From Dysgonomonas sp. 520 (GTDB taxonomy: Bacteria > Bacteroidota > Bacteroidia > Bacteroidales > Dysgonomonadaceae): a stretch of DNA of 64,000 nucleotides. Location of the stretch: positions 111,280 to 175,279 of the forward strand of contig NZ_QVMP01000002.1 of assembly GCF_010501095.1 (NCBI RefSeq). The letters run 5' to 3'. Below the pieces are notes generated by a model, which worked only from the letters and a program-made list of their open reading frames with translations, searched no databases and was not told where the DNA came from. Position numbers and translations under genes: made by a program. Below, one piece after another: positions 34,908 through 44,730 of the stretch (positions are counted from its first letter, which is position 1; the number at the start of each line of letters is the position of its first letter).

Positions 34908-37538
34908 TTAAAAGTATATTTTCCAACTGATGCTCGGAACTATTGGAGCACTTCTTTTCTTTTCGACAGAATTTGTTTCAAGATTATAGACGTAACCTGT
35001 TTGTCTGAATCCGGTAGCATTAAGAATCATAAAAGAAAATTCATGGGCTATTTTCTTCTTATTTATACGATAGCGTAATGTCAAGTCAGAAGTAAATGAA
35101 TTCGGTAGTCTTAAGCTATATGCTTGCGCATCTATTTGCTCTACTCCTTGATTATGTTCGGATTCGTCATAGTCTATCGGTGTATATCTGTATCCACCTT
35201 GATAGGTTAGTCTGATATTTGCACTGAATGTTTTATGTCTATTCTTTCCAAAAGTCCATTCTTTTCCGGCCAATGCGTTGAGTATAAACCGTTGATCCAT
35301 TCTTGTGTTTCGCCATACTTTGTCTCCTCCTAAATATTCAGACTTAAACAAAGAACCTGTAAATAGTCCATACCAGCCATCTTTTAGATAACGTTCAAGA
35401 GTAATATCAACGCCATAATTTCGACCTTTACCTTTATTTACCAATCGTTTATCCAAGCCATAAGCATTATAATTCAAGATTGAAAATGAAGTTCCGGCTT
35501 CTACGGGAACATCATATAAGTATTGATAATAGGGTTCTATTTTTAGGAATAGCTGATCGGATAGTTTTTTACTATAAGATAATGAAAAATGATGTGCTTT
35601 GCTGAAATCTAATTTTTTATTAACAAGCTCATCTCCTGTTTCGGGAGTTTTTACATAATAATAGTCTAATCTTTCTCTTGTGCTATTAAGTCCATAAGCA
35701 AAAGCTAACGATTGTTGTTTAGGTAGTTGCCATTTAATACTTGCCCGCGGTTCTAATGTCCAGTTATTATTGAGGGTAAATACTTGCCCGGTTAATCCGA
35801 TACTGGCTTCCCAGTTGGGGCTTATCCTAAATACCGAATTTGTAAAGACAGATAGAGCATGATCTGAGCCATCTCCTTTTGCAATTTGGCGCATGGGCTC
35901 GCATAGACCAGGTTTATCACTTGTATTAAAATCAAGATTGTAGCTCAGTCTTGTAAGTGTAAAACCAGTTCTATTCGTATGGTTCCCTCTAAATTTTTTA
36001 TTGAGATAAGAGCTTAATATGATGTCGGTATGACTGTGTCGCACATCTGCCATTCGATGATAGTTAAAGTCTTTGTCTACTTGGTCGATTATGCCATGAA
36101 CTTTTGAATAGGTAGTAGCCAACGATGATTTCAGATAGGTATTGTCATTGATGTAGATTTTATGTCCAAGACCGAACATCCCTTTGGTAAACTTATTATT
36201 TGATCTTTGTTTGTCTGATGTATACTCCCATTTTGTAGAATCTTCCTCTTCTTTTTGTAAAACCTTATCCAACAAGCCTAATCCCCAAAGAGTAAACGTA
36301 CCCGCTCTTTTGGTGGGAAAATTTAGTTTGAATGCTAAGTCTTGATAATCCAATCCTTCATCTGTTCCACTTACTGCATCTGATATGCCGGAAAAAGAAT
36401 ATCTATAATTGAATAAATAGGAACTATTATGCTTTTTACTGATTGGGCCTTCTGATGCTAAATCTAATCCCCAAACTCCTACCTGAAAGGCATGTTCATA
36501 TTTGTCTGTGTTGCCATTTCGCATTGACATATCAAATACACCTCCTAACGCATTTGTATACTCGGATGGAAAGGCTCCATTGTAAAAGTCCGAGTTACCC
36601 AACACATTAGAACTTAATCCTGTTAGTAATCCTCCCCCTAAACCTGTCATATCAGCGTAATGCGTAGGATTCGGGATTTCTACATCTTCCATTCGCCATT
36701 GAGTAAACTGGGGGCTATTACCTCTAATAACAAGTGCATTGGAGTTGATTCCTCCCGAAACTCCGGCAAAAGAAGAAACTAAGCGTGCAGGATCGTCAAA
36801 TCCTCCGGCAAAACGGCTCGCTTCTTCTACAGTTAACATTCTACCTCCTGTAAGAACCATCTTATTTACAGTGGAACTTTTGTCGATATTCGGACGAACA
36901 ACAACTTCTTCTAATAAAAGAGCATTTTCTTTTAAGGAGATTTTCAGATATACTTCTTTCGCCGAAGTAACAACCACTTCTCCAATTATTCGAGGCTCGT
37001 ATCCCATAAATGTTGTTTGTATATCATACCGTCCGATAGGTACATTGCGGATGATAAAGTACCCTAAACTATCGGTGATCGCTCCTAAATTATTGCCGTT
37101 CACAATGCTTACATTTGCAAAAGCTATTGGTTGCTCGGAGGATTCATCTATCACAACCCCTTTTATCGTTTGTGTTAATGGTTTCTTTTCCTGTGGTTTT
37201 TCTTTCTCTTTTAATGGGGAAACAATGATATGATATCCTTTAATTTGATAATCATGATTTGTGCCTTTCAGAGTTTGTTTTAAGGCCTTATCTATATCCA
37301 TATCTTTGAAAGATAAGGAGATTCTTTTCTTTAAGTCCAACGTGGATTGCTCATAGGCAATACTGTACCCTGTTTGTTTTTCAATCTGGGAAAAAGCATC
37401 TTTCAAGGAGATGTTTTTATTTTGTATCGTAATCTTCTTATCTGAATTCTGGGCTGCAATGCTCGAACACAGAATAAAGAGTGAAAATATGAAAATGGTG
37501 ATTCTATATTGCTTATTATCTATTTTTATTCGTTTCAT
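34908..37538 (-). CDS. TonB-dependent receptor with N-terminal STN signalling domain
   Basis: 876 residues from the ATG at 37538. A signal peptide (ending near SSIAAQ) is followed by an STN domain (about 30-95: KITIQNKNISLKDAFSQIEK), a carboxypeptidase-regulatory-like beta sandwich (about 115-205), a plug (LVIRGNSPQFTQWRMEDVEI) and a 22-strand-type barrel ending in SWKIYF. The STN domain is the module through which transducing receptors contact a FecR anti-sigma factor; the FecR gene is just upstream. Substrate unknown. The receptor would both import a ligand and report its presence. Confidence 0.88.
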   Translation of the reverse strand: MKRIKIDNKQYRITIFIFSLFILCSSIAAQNSDKKITIQNKNISLKDAFSQIEKQTGYSIAYEQSTLDLKKRISLSFKDMDIDKALKQTLKGTNHDYQIKGYHIIVSPLKEKEKPQEKKPLTQTIKGVVIDESSEQPIAFANVSIVNGNNLGAITDSLGYFIIRNVPIGRYDIQTTFMGYEPRIIGEVVVTSAKEVYLKISLKENALLLEEVVVRPNIDKSSTVNKMVLTGGRMLTVEEASRFAGGFDDPARLVSSFAGVSGGINSNALVIRGNSPQFTQWRMEDVEIPNPTHYADMTGLGGGLLTGLSSNVLGNSDFYNGAFPSEYTNALGGVFDMSMRNGNTDKYEHAFQVGVWGLDLASEGPISKKHNSSYLFNYRYSFSGISDAVSGTDEGLDYQDLAFKLNFPTKRAGTFTLWGLGLLDKVLQKEEEDSTKWEYTSDKQRSNNKFTKGMFGLGHKIYINDNTYLKSSLATTYSKVHGIIDQVDKDFNYHRMADVRHSHTDIILSSYLNKKFRGNHTNRTGFTLTRLSYNLDFNTSDKPGLCEPMRQIAKGDGSDHALSVFTNSVFRISPNWEASIGLTGQVFTLNNNWTLEPRASIKWQLPKQQSLAFAYGLNSTRERLDYYYVKTPETGDELVNKKLDFSKAHHFSLSYSKKLSDQLFLKIEPYYQYLYDVPVEAGTSFSILNYNAYGLDKRLVNKGKGRNYGVDITLERYLKDGWYGLFTGSLFKSEYLGGDKVWRNTRMDQRFILNALAGKEWTFGKNRHKTFSANIRLTYQGGYRYTPIDYDESEHNQGVEQIDAQAYSLRLPNSFTSDLTLRYRINKKKIAHEFSFMILNATGFRQTGYVYNLETNSVEKKRSAPIVPSISWKIYF

Positions 37539-37655
37539 TATATTACTTTTGTATTGTTGATACTTCATTTACTATTCGGTTTATGAGTTTTGACATTTCA
37601 GAACCGGGGAGAGGGTCTCAAGCTACTTCCCGGTTCTTTTTATTTCATAGGCATC

Positions 37656-38627
37656 TCATTGTTTACTTGTTAATATTATATTTCTTCCTTGCCGGAGGTA
37701 GGTAAAACCAACAACCTCTTGTAATATGTTCAATACTTCTTCAGGAGTTTCATTTCTCAGAAACTTGACAGTATATAATTTCGATGCCGGAATTGCCGTA
37801 TTGTTTGTAATAGATATATCAAAACGTCTTTCCAGTGCCAGCAAAATATCTTTTAGTGAAGAGTCGTTAAATACTAACTGACCCGATAGCCAGCTATCTG
37901 TTTCATCCGATGAGACTTCTACAATATCTATGGAAGAAGTACTCCTGTCGTAACTTAATTGTTCGTTCGGTTTAAGTATATGAGATTCATTATTCGTACT
38001 GACTTCAACTTTACCGCTTGTCAATGTCGTTATTATCTTTTCATCGTTAACATAAGCTTTCACGTTGAACTTTGTACCCAAAACTTTTACGGATATTTTC
38101 TCGGTTTGAACAACAAATGGTTTCTGTTCATTCCGTTTTACAGAGAAATAAGCTTCTCCATCCAGATATATACTTCGTTCATCTCCCTTGAACTTTTTTG
38201 GATATTTTATAGTAGTACCCGCATTAAGCCATATTTCAGAACTGTCGGGTAAGAACAAATGCTTGTTTTCTCCGTATGCTACTTTTATTTCTATGAGATT
38301 ACTTCGGATAGATTGATAATATAAATATCCGCCTGCCAAAATAAATAAAGGAAGAAGTACGGCTGCAATGCGGCGTATTTTCTTATAAAGTGGAATTGTT
38401 GGAGCCTGTCTGCTATATCCGATTCTTTCATTAACTCTATTAAGGGCGGTGTATGTTTCCGAATTTTCCGATTCCTCTAATTCATCCCAATATTCAAGGG
38501 ATGCTCGTTCTTTTTCTTCTATATTATCTTCTTTGATAATCCATTTCTGAACTCTCTCTTCTGTCTCGGGTAAGAAACGACCGGATAGGTATTTTTTAAT
38601 GATTTTCGAAACGTCCTTTTTCTTCAT
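37656..38627 (-). CDS. FecR-family anti-sigma factor
   Basis: 323 residues: an N-terminal cytoplasmic region (about 1-85), one transmembrane segment (IAAVLLPLFILAGGYLYY), the periplasmic FecR domain (YGENKHLFLPDSSEIWLNAG and VKVLGTKFNVKAY) and a C-terminal DUF4974/STN-like domain (LVFNDSSLKDILLALERRFD). It holds the ECF sigma factor until the receptor at 34908 signals. It lies between the receptor and the small repeat lipoprotein on the same strand. Confidence 0.92.
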   Translation of the reverse strand: MKKKDVSKIIKKYLSGRFLPETEERVQKWIIKEDNIEEKERASLEYWDELEESENSETYTALNRVNERIGYSRQAPTIPLYKKIRRIAAVLLPLFILAGGYLYYQSIRSNLIEIKVAYGENKHLFLPDSSEIWLNAGTTIKYPKKFKGDERSIYLDGEAYFSVKRNEQKPFVVQTEKISVKVLGTKFNVKAYVNDEKIITTLTSGKVEVSTNNESHILKPNEQLSYDRSTSSIDIVEVSSDETDSWLSGQLVFNDSSLKDILLALERRFDISITNNTAIPASKLYTVKFLRNETPEEVLNILQEVVGFTYLRQGRNIILTSKQ

Positions 38628-38691
38628 TTTGCTGTCCTTTTACTATATATACAATCAAGTATCCAAAAACTCAGTGAGATAATGAGATTTT

Positions 38692-38961
38692 TCACTCTTT
38701 TTCCAATATATAACCGTTTCGGTAATTATAGACCACCTTGTTTTCTCTGTCAAACACATATCCATTTCGATAAGTGTAAACCACTTCTCGGTTTTTGTCC
38801 AATACATAACCATTGGCATAGTTATATATTACCTGTCCTTGTTTATCAAGCACATAACCGCTCGCATATGTGGAAACAATATCCTGCATCATACCGGAAG
38901 AAATAGTCCTGCATCCAGACAGGCTACATGCCAATAATAAAAAAATAATAATTCGTTTCAT
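38692..38961 (-). CDS. Small lipoprotein with a 16-residue tandem repeat
   Basis: 89 residues. Lipobox LSGC (Cys17), then about 3.5 copies of a 16-residue unit of the form NGYVLDKxxxVVYNYx (units begin with ASGYVLDK, ANGYVLDK, RNGYVFDR and RNGYILEK). The DNA shows the matching 48-base period at 38697-38870. Alternating aromatic and charged residues suggest a beta-hairpin repeat. I know no family for it. It lies between the barrel protein and FecR genes and may be a surface or periplasmic accessory of that system. Confidence 0.7.
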   Translation of the reverse strand: MKRIIIFLLLACSLSGCRTISSGMMQDIVSTYASGYVLDKQGQVIYNYANGYVLDKNREVVYTYRNGYVFDRENKVVYNYRNGYILEKE

Positions 38962-38981
38962 GTCATATAACTTTATGAGTT

Positions 38982-41270
38982 CTATTTACCAAATCGTGAA
39001 CTATCGACCTCTTTATGTTTCTTCTCCTTAAAGCCCCCAAATTTGTAAGTGAAAGATATGGAAATTCTTCTTGAGTCCGGAACCATACGCATCTGTAGGT
39101 TTTGTGTTTTATAATTCAGATTAAGATCTTTAGGAGTCCACGAATTAAATATATCATTCGCCTTTAAGAACAATTCAGCTTTGTCATTGGTAAAAGTCCA
39201 TTTTATTCCCGCATCTACACTATACATACTACTGATAGTCATTGGACCCTGAATATTCCGAGTAATACATGAACCTGATAATTCAGCTTTGATATTCGGT
39301 TTTGATGAGATATTGAATGTATTATCGATGTTGGCATAGAAGGCAAAGTTGTCTTTATCAAAACTGATATCATGATAATGTTTACTTTTCATTTTGTCGT
39401 AATAACCGTTTACGGTCAGTCTGGAATCTATAAAAGAACCTATTTTAAGCGGAACCATTATATTTAGTCCTAACTTGGCAGCATAGTCAAAGTTCAGAGT
39501 TTTGTAAATCAACACTAATTTATCGGGAGATTGATAAGGGAGCTGATTGAAATTTTTATCTGCATAGTTTGCATATAATGTGAAAATATACTTGCTCTTT
39601 AAGATATAATTTAACTGAGAGGAATAAAGTCTGGATGGTTTTAAAGTGCTGTTACCTTGTATTTCCGTATATCCGCTAAGGTAAGAAACCGCATCTTGCA
39701 TTTCCCAATAGCTGGGATAGGCTTTATCGGAAGAAACGGATAATTGGAAAATATGGCTGGGACTATTGGTATATGTCACTTCCATCCTCGGGAATAAACT
39801 CCAAAAATCAATTTCTTTATGCTTGTAATATTCACCTGTTAAAGAAGTATTTATAGAGAGTTTGTCCGAAAAGCTTTTTGAAAAGCCAGCATACAGGTCA
39901 TAAACATATTCATTTAGTTTACTGCTACTGTTGGAACTCGACCAGTCGTGACTACTCAATGAGTGGTATATTTGGGAACTTTTATCGGATGCAAAGCTAA
40001 ACTTGCCACCATAATTAAGTATCCAATCTTTTCCCAGATTATGGTTTTGATCGGCATAAAACGAAAAACGACGAATGTCTTGTTTGGCTACGGCATTGAA
40101 GACATCTTCTTTTCCGGGTTTGTTTTCCTGATAATATTGCGTTGTATGATTTTTGTAGGATGTAAAATCAATACCTGTAGTAAGCCCGAACCCTGACGTA
40201 TAATCAAGTGCAAGGTTGTGCATTTGTATGGGTTTATCCGTCCTTTTTCTATTTTCTGAATCCGAATAGATTCCTTTAGAAGAAGTGAAAGGATGTGACC
40301 ACTGCTGAATCTGTGAAGTATATGTAAAGCTGATCTTATCTTTTTCGTTCAGGAACCAGTCATTACCTAAACGGATGGTGTGGATAGGTGTCCGAGTGTG
40401 CCCTCTATCGAATTGCTCTATATCATATATTTTACCATTGTAATGATGATGCGAGAATACGTCTTCTCCCGTTCGTTCGCGATGGTAACCAAATGAGTAC
40501 ATAAAATCTGTGAATGTTTTAGGAGTACTATACACTACTGTTGCTCCTCCCTGATAATTTGCATAATGCCCCTGATTATATAGTTTATTGATTTGTCCCT
40601 GCAATTGGGGAGTATCAGAAACGCCACTTTTAAGAACGAGATTGATTACTGCCCCTCGTATATGGTATTGGGGTGGTGCGCTATACATTATTTCTGCCTG
40701 TTCAACACGTTCTTTCGGCATATTTTTCAACAAATCTTTAAGCTGGTTTTCACCCATATTCGTTACCTTGCCATTGATCACAACCGTTACCCCATTTGCA
40801 CCCGCAAGTTCTATATTTCCTCTTTGTTCATGGACTCCGGGAAGTTCCAAAACAGCCTCGTAAGCGCTACTTGCCATTTTATTCCTCAGTAAAGTTTGTA
40901 TATCATAAGTCATTCTGCCATCAATAACTCTAACAATGGGGCGTTCTCCTTTAACTACCACTTCTGACAACATTTGACTTTTTTCATCCAATTGTATATT
41001 CTCTACCTCCGACACATCATAACTATTTTGATAAGTTTCATACATAAGATGTTGAATAATTAAGAAGAAAGGCATTACTTCTGCTTTTACCTTAAAAATG
41101 CCCAATGAATCAGTATACGTAGAATTTACGTAGGATGAATCTATGGTTTGGATTACAACAGTGGCAAATTCAATCGGATTATTGTTTTTATCCGTAATTT
41201 TCCCGGTTATTTCTTGTGCTTGTACAGATACAACACACAATAGTAATAAAGTAGTTAGCCTAACTTTCAT
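38982..41270 (-). CDS. Outer-membrane beta-barrel protein (TonB-receptor-like)
   Basis: 762 residues. A signal peptide (VSVQA/QEITGK), a carboxypeptidase-regulatory-like domain (about 20-100), a plug-like region (AYEAVLELPGVHEQRGNIEL, then GVTVVINGKVTNMG) and an OMP_b-brl_3-type barrel to near the C-terminus. Unlike the receptor at 34908 it lacks an STN domain, so it would transport or bind without direct FecR contact. It is the gene next to the sigma factor, separated by 70 bases. Confidence 0.85.
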   Translation of the reverse strand: MKVRLTTLLLLCVVSVQAQEITGKITDKNNNPIEFATVVIQTIDSSYVNSTYTDSLGIFKVKAEVMPFFLIIQHLMYETYQNSYDVSEVENIQLDEKSQMLSEVVVKGERPIVRVIDGRMTYDIQTLLRNKMASSAYEAVLELPGVHEQRGNIELAGANGVTVVINGKVTNMGENQLKDLLKNMPKERVEQAEIMYSAPPQYHIRGAVINLVLKSGVSDTPQLQGQINKLYNQGHYANYQGGATVVYSTPKTFTDFMYSFGYHRERTGEDVFSHHHYNGKIYDIEQFDRGHTRTPIHTIRLGNDWFLNEKDKISFTYTSQIQQWSHPFTSSKGIYSDSENRKRTDKPIQMHNLALDYTSGFGLTTGIDFTSYKNHTTQYYQENKPGKEDVFNAVAKQDIRRFSFYADQNHNLGKDWILNYGGKFSFASDKSSQIYHSLSSHDWSSSNSSSKLNEYVYDLYAGFSKSFSDKLSINTSLTGEYYKHKEIDFWSLFPRMEVTYTNSPSHIFQLSVSSDKAYPSYWEMQDAVSYLSGYTEIQGNSTLKPSRLYSSQLNYILKSKYIFTLYANYADKNFNQLPYQSPDKLVLIYKTLNFDYAAKLGLNIMVPLKIGSFIDSRLTVNGYYDKMKSKHYHDISFDKDNFAFYANIDNTFNISSKPNIKAELSGSCITRNIQGPMTISSMYSVDAGIKWTFTNDKAELFLKANDIFNSWTPKDLNLNYKTQNLQMRMVPDSRRISISFTYKFGGFKEKKHKEVDSSRFGK

Positions 41271-41340
41271 ACAAATAGAATCTATGTTTTGTATATATAC
41301 AACTGAGTTGATAAATTCTCAGTGAAAAAAATGGATTATT

Positions 41341-41898
41341 TTATAGAAAAGTGAAAAGAAAGGATGAAATTGCTTTCCGAATCTCTTTCAGAGCAAGACT
41401 TAGTTGGCTTTCTACATTTCTTTTAGTAGTGTTCAACTTCTCTGCTATTTCAGTATTAGTGAACCCTTCATTCCGGCTTAAGATATAGATTCGCTTTCTT
41501 TGCTCTGGCATTTTATCGACAAGATCGTCTATCAGTAGACCTAATTCTTTTGCTATAAGTTCTTCTTCTGATGTAGAACTATGTTCAGTATACTGAACAT
41601 TACTTAAATAAGTATTGTGTAAATATTTGTGTTTGAGAAAATTGATTGCAGCGTTGCGGGCAATGGTATGTAGATAGAAGCCAAACGATTTCGTGGTATT
41701 TATATTTCTTCTATTCTCCCATAGGCTTACAAAGAGGTCTTCTGCTAATTCTTCCGCATCAGACTCTGATTTGAGATATCCAAATATAAAAGCTTTTGTT
41801 TTATTGTAATAAGCAATAAAGACCTTTTCGAAGGCTTTATGGTCTCCGTCTTTTAATGCCTGAAGTGTCTTTATATCAATACGATTGTTATTCTTCAT
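41341..41898 (-). CDS. ECF sigma-70 factor
   Basis: 185 residues. Region 2 is ALKDGDHKAFEKVFIAYYNK, then AEELAEDLFVSLWENR. Region 4 is KMPEQRKRIYILSRNEGFTN, then EIAEKLNTTKRNVESQLSLA. It is the Bacteroidetes FecI-like type that pairs with FecR and STN-receptors. Being first in the leftward gene order, it probably activates the whole 34.9-41.9 kb set, including itself. Confidence 0.92.
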   Translation of the reverse strand: MKNNNRIDIKTLQALKDGDHKAFEKVFIAYYNKTKAFIFGYLKSESDAEELAEDLFVSLWENRRNINTTKSFGFYLHTIARNAAINFLKHKYLHNTYLSNVQYTEHSSTSEEELIAKELGLLIDDLVDKMPEQRKRIYILSRNEGFTNTEIAEKLNTTKRNVESQLSLALKEIRKAISSFLFTFL

Positions 41899-42181
41899 CT
41901 GTCAACATCTCATGTCAAGAACAAAGTAAGCTATTTTTTATCGGATTGGAATAATTTTTAAGAATCTTATGATTTTAGAACTATTTTCGTTATCTCTACC
42001 ACTGAGAGTTGTTTGAATTGATAGTAAAACGAACCGAATAAGTTATCTCTATTCAAGATTATTATTCTCCTTACTTATAATTTGTAAACACCTTTAAAAT
42101 AGCCAAAAATGCAATTACATTTCTGTAAAAATCTATGCAAAAAAATAAGGTCGTAACAATCGACCTTAAAACTACATTTAT

Positions 42182-42444
42182 TTCCTCTGTTTATAATACT
42201 TAGCCAAGCTATCCAGTTCTCCCCTTACCTTATTCACTTCTGTGAATATTTTTTGATTCAGAACTTTCGCATAAATCTGTGTGGTAGTGATGTTTGTATG
42301 TCCTAACATCTTCGAAACGCTTTCGATAGAAACGCCCTTGGTCAGCATAATTGTACCAAAGCTGTGGCGGCCACAATGTGTTGTAAGCCTTTTGTTTATG
42401 CCGCATAAAGAAGCGATTTCCTTCAGATAGCAGCTGGTTAGAGA
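42182..42444 (-). pseudogene. Integrase remnant: C-terminal catalytic part only
   Basis: The reading frame ending at 42182 encodes YLKEIASLCGINKRLTTHC, GRHSFGTIMLTKGVSIESV, then LGHTNITTTQIYAKVLN. This is the HxxR, H and catalytic Tyr block of a tyrosine recombinase, with the usual C-terminal tail ending in KYYKQRK. Upstream an in-frame stop and what looks like a short deletion in the SNQ...YLKE junction kill it. The N-terminal 300 residues are gone. Confidence 0.8.
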
Positions 42445-42576
42445 TTATCAGCTCTTTATCAATTAATTACAGAGCGCGAATTTGGGAGAGGTAACGATTT
42501 GGTAACCGTTCTTTTGACAGCCGTTTGCATTATTTTTTGCTTCTGCCGAATAACTCACAAACAAATATATTACATT

Positions 42577-42672
42577 TTTTTATATCTGAGGTTCTACACA
42601 TCCACTTTTCGTCGTGCCTTCGAAAAACATAAAGACTACACTCCTGGCAAATATCGAAAAAGACATCAATAA
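42577..42672 (+). pseudogene. AraC-family regulator tail remnant
   Basis: One plus-strand frame reads FYTSTFRRAFEKHKDYTP, then GKYRKRHQ and a stop, the exact shape of the last helix-turn-helix of AraC regulators (F..F..AFK...G.TP..YR). No start or upstream domain survives. Confidence 0.5.
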
Positions 42673-42864
42673 CCAAACATCTATCAACTTCCGCATTCTC
42701 GAAATTTATCTTAAATGGCAAGCCTTTTTTACTGTTTGGAAAGGCGGATTTCCATTTCGAAAAACGTGTTTTCAAGCGCCGGCGAAAGAATATATTTTCG
42801 TCAACGATTTTTCGTCAGAGTGTGTGCGACCGTGAAACGCCAAATATAATACAGTATAGTTTTA

Positions 42865-43080
42865 ATAAAAATCCTCAACCGAAAAACGCTTGGAAACCCC
42901 AGTGATACAGTTCTCTGCTTAGGCGCTCCATTCATCGCAAGATATCCGAAAAATTAACAACAGCCGCCTTATACCCTAAATGCTTAAGGGGTACATACAT
43001 CAAATCGAAATGAATACCCTCCAACAAAAGATCAGTAGAGACCAATACTTTTTCCTTGCTTAACTTCGAAATTAAGATTT
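42865..43080 (-). pseudogene. thiL: thiL (thiamine-monophosphate kinase) remnant
   Basis: On the minus strand one frame reads KEKVLVSTDLLLEGIHFD, then LMYVPLKHLGYKAAVVNFSD. A single-base loss shifts the frame to AMNGAPKQRTVSLG, and another shift leads to VSKRFSVEDF. This is the ATP- and metal-binding N-terminal part of ThiL, the final kinase of thiamine pyrophosphate synthesis. The glycine-rich start and the C-terminal half are missing. It is a decayed fragment left of the IS element. Confidence 0.75.
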
Positions 43081-43239
43081 TCGTATATCAACCTTGAACC
43101 GTAGTAATGAGTGATGTTGTTACACTTGATAATAGTACTCATAAGTAACTCTTTATATAAGAAAAATCTTATCGCACATCTTCACCAATAAGATAACAGG
43201 CAAAGACACAAATTAATATAAACTAATTTTGTATGTTTT

Positions 43240-44557
43240 ATGATTAGTGTCCCGTTGAAATCGGGACGAATTAAAAATTAAATAAATTTGGCTCGTTAAG
43301 CCTGAAATGTTCTTTGTCATTTTGAAATCTAGTTTTGTTGAACAGGTCTCGAAGATTAGTTTTATCGGTCAATGATATGCTTAATATCTGCAAGACTTCG
43401 TAGGTAGTTCTACCAAGTTGCATGTCTTTCTGAACAATGGCAACAAGGCAGTAACAACATATAGCGGCATAGATTTGTATTCTTACGGCATTTTCGGTAG
43501 TGCCCCAAAACTTTTTGATTTTAAGGTGCTGCTTTAGCCATTTGAAGAAAAACTCTACTAGCCAGCGATTTTTGTAAAGTTCAGCGACTTGTAGAGAGGA
43601 AATATGCATTGTGTTAGTTAAGAAAACAAACTCACGCTTTTGTTCTTCGTCCCAATACTTCACGAGTCGAAGCTGCTTAGGATAATACTTCTTAGAGTTG
43701 ACACCAGTAAACCTGACAGTCATATCCGAAAGCACATTCTTTGGTAGTCTTCGCTTCCATTTGATGGGTTTGTATTGGAGATTTGACTTTGCCCTAATAA
43801 CGAAGTAAGCTCCTGTCTGGTCTATCCGATATAGCATCTTAAAGTGATTGTATGCTTTGTCAAATATGTAGTAAGATCCTGATTCTCAAGAAATTTCTTT
43901 CATTACTTTTGAATCGTGTACAGAAGCTTCGGTAATGTGAAAGAATGTGGGTATCTGCGTTTCAATATCATATAATGTATGTACTTTGACTCCACCTTTC
44001 TTCTTACGAAACTTTGCCCACCAAAAGACAGAGAGACACAAGTCGATCGTTGTTGAATCAAATGCATAGACGTTTCCATCAAGCTCAAAGATGTCTGCGA
44101 CTCGCTTCTCTCGTACTTCTTTTACGAGAGAGTAAGCAAACTCTTCAAAAATGCGACAATCTCTATCTTGATTGGCTCTTGCCAGATTGGATTTGGATAC
44201 GTTTCTGCCCATCCCCAAGTGATAACATTTGGTGTGATGAGTGTCAAGCGCAACAATTAAATCACGCAAACTTTCTCGATTGGAAAGTTGTCTAAACATC
44301 AAAGCAAGCAGTTGATTCCAACAAGTGAAAGACTTCACATAGCGGTTGCCTTGGTATTTGTTTACAATACGTCGGAACTTATCCTCATTCAAAAAAGAAA
44401 CCAATTGAGCAAAAACATATTTCTCTTTATTCATTGCAGTTACATAATGAACTGCAAAGTTAGAAATTGAAATCGTCGCGCTCGAAAATTGCTTGTAACT
44501 AACTAAATTTCAAATATTTCAAAGAGATGTTTTGGATTTTAACGGGACAGAAATGAT
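43240..44557 (-). mobile_element. IS4-family insertion sequence with terminal inverted repeats
   Basis: The ends carry imperfect inverted repeats: left TGTCCCGTTGAAATC (43248-43262) against the complement of right GATTTTAACGGGACA (44535-44549), with weaker similarity for about 8 bases further out. A clear target duplication is not visible, so the outer limits are uncertain by a few bases. The element encodes one transposase, interrupted by TGA. Confidence 0.75.
43271..44434 (-). pseudogene. IS4-family transposase interrupted by an in-frame TGA
   Basis: The N-terminal part (DUF4372-like: MNKEKYVFAQLVSFLNEDKF) and the DDE domain (FELDGNVYAFDSTTIDLCLS, then KVHTLYDIETQIPTFFHITE) read on through a TGA at 43886-43888. 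They continue in the same frame as ESGSYYIFDKAYNHFKML, with KNRWLVEFFFKWLKQHLKIK supplying the last acidic residue. No frameshift is needed: one codon alone breaks a 387-codon gene. A TAACTTTGC promoter core is present upstream (44454-44462, minus strand). Confidence 0.85.
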
Positions 44558-44705
44558 GTCTTATCGTTCATTTATCCTTCACACAGCGTCTTTGTACGAG
44601 ATTTTGAAGTCACGATTCATCAACCTGATAAAAAATAATAAAAAAACGACCAGACTGACCCAAAGATATTTGCAGAGAAAAGAAAAGAATATCACAAATT
44701 CTTTA

Positions 44706-44713
44706 TCTTTGAC
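44706..44713 (+). promoter_or_regulatory. Promoter -7 element of susR
   Basis: TATCTTTG lies 18 bases before the susR ATG, giving a short leader. Confidence 0.5.
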
Positions 44714-44730
44714 AAAAAACGAAAAGGCTC

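Noticed and set aside
38697-38870. 48-base periodic repeat as a possible CRISPR array
   Set aside because: The period is coding (16 residues), there are no unique spacers, and the units diverge gradually as in a protein repeat.
16364-42444. One integrase gene split by insertion of the island
   Set aside because: On the minus strand the N-terminal part should lie to the right of the C-terminal part; here it is the reverse.
42530-42775. An 81-codon minus-strand frame next to the AraC remnant
   Set aside because: No family resemblance, no ribosome binding site, and it overlaps the AraC-like frame on the opposite strand.
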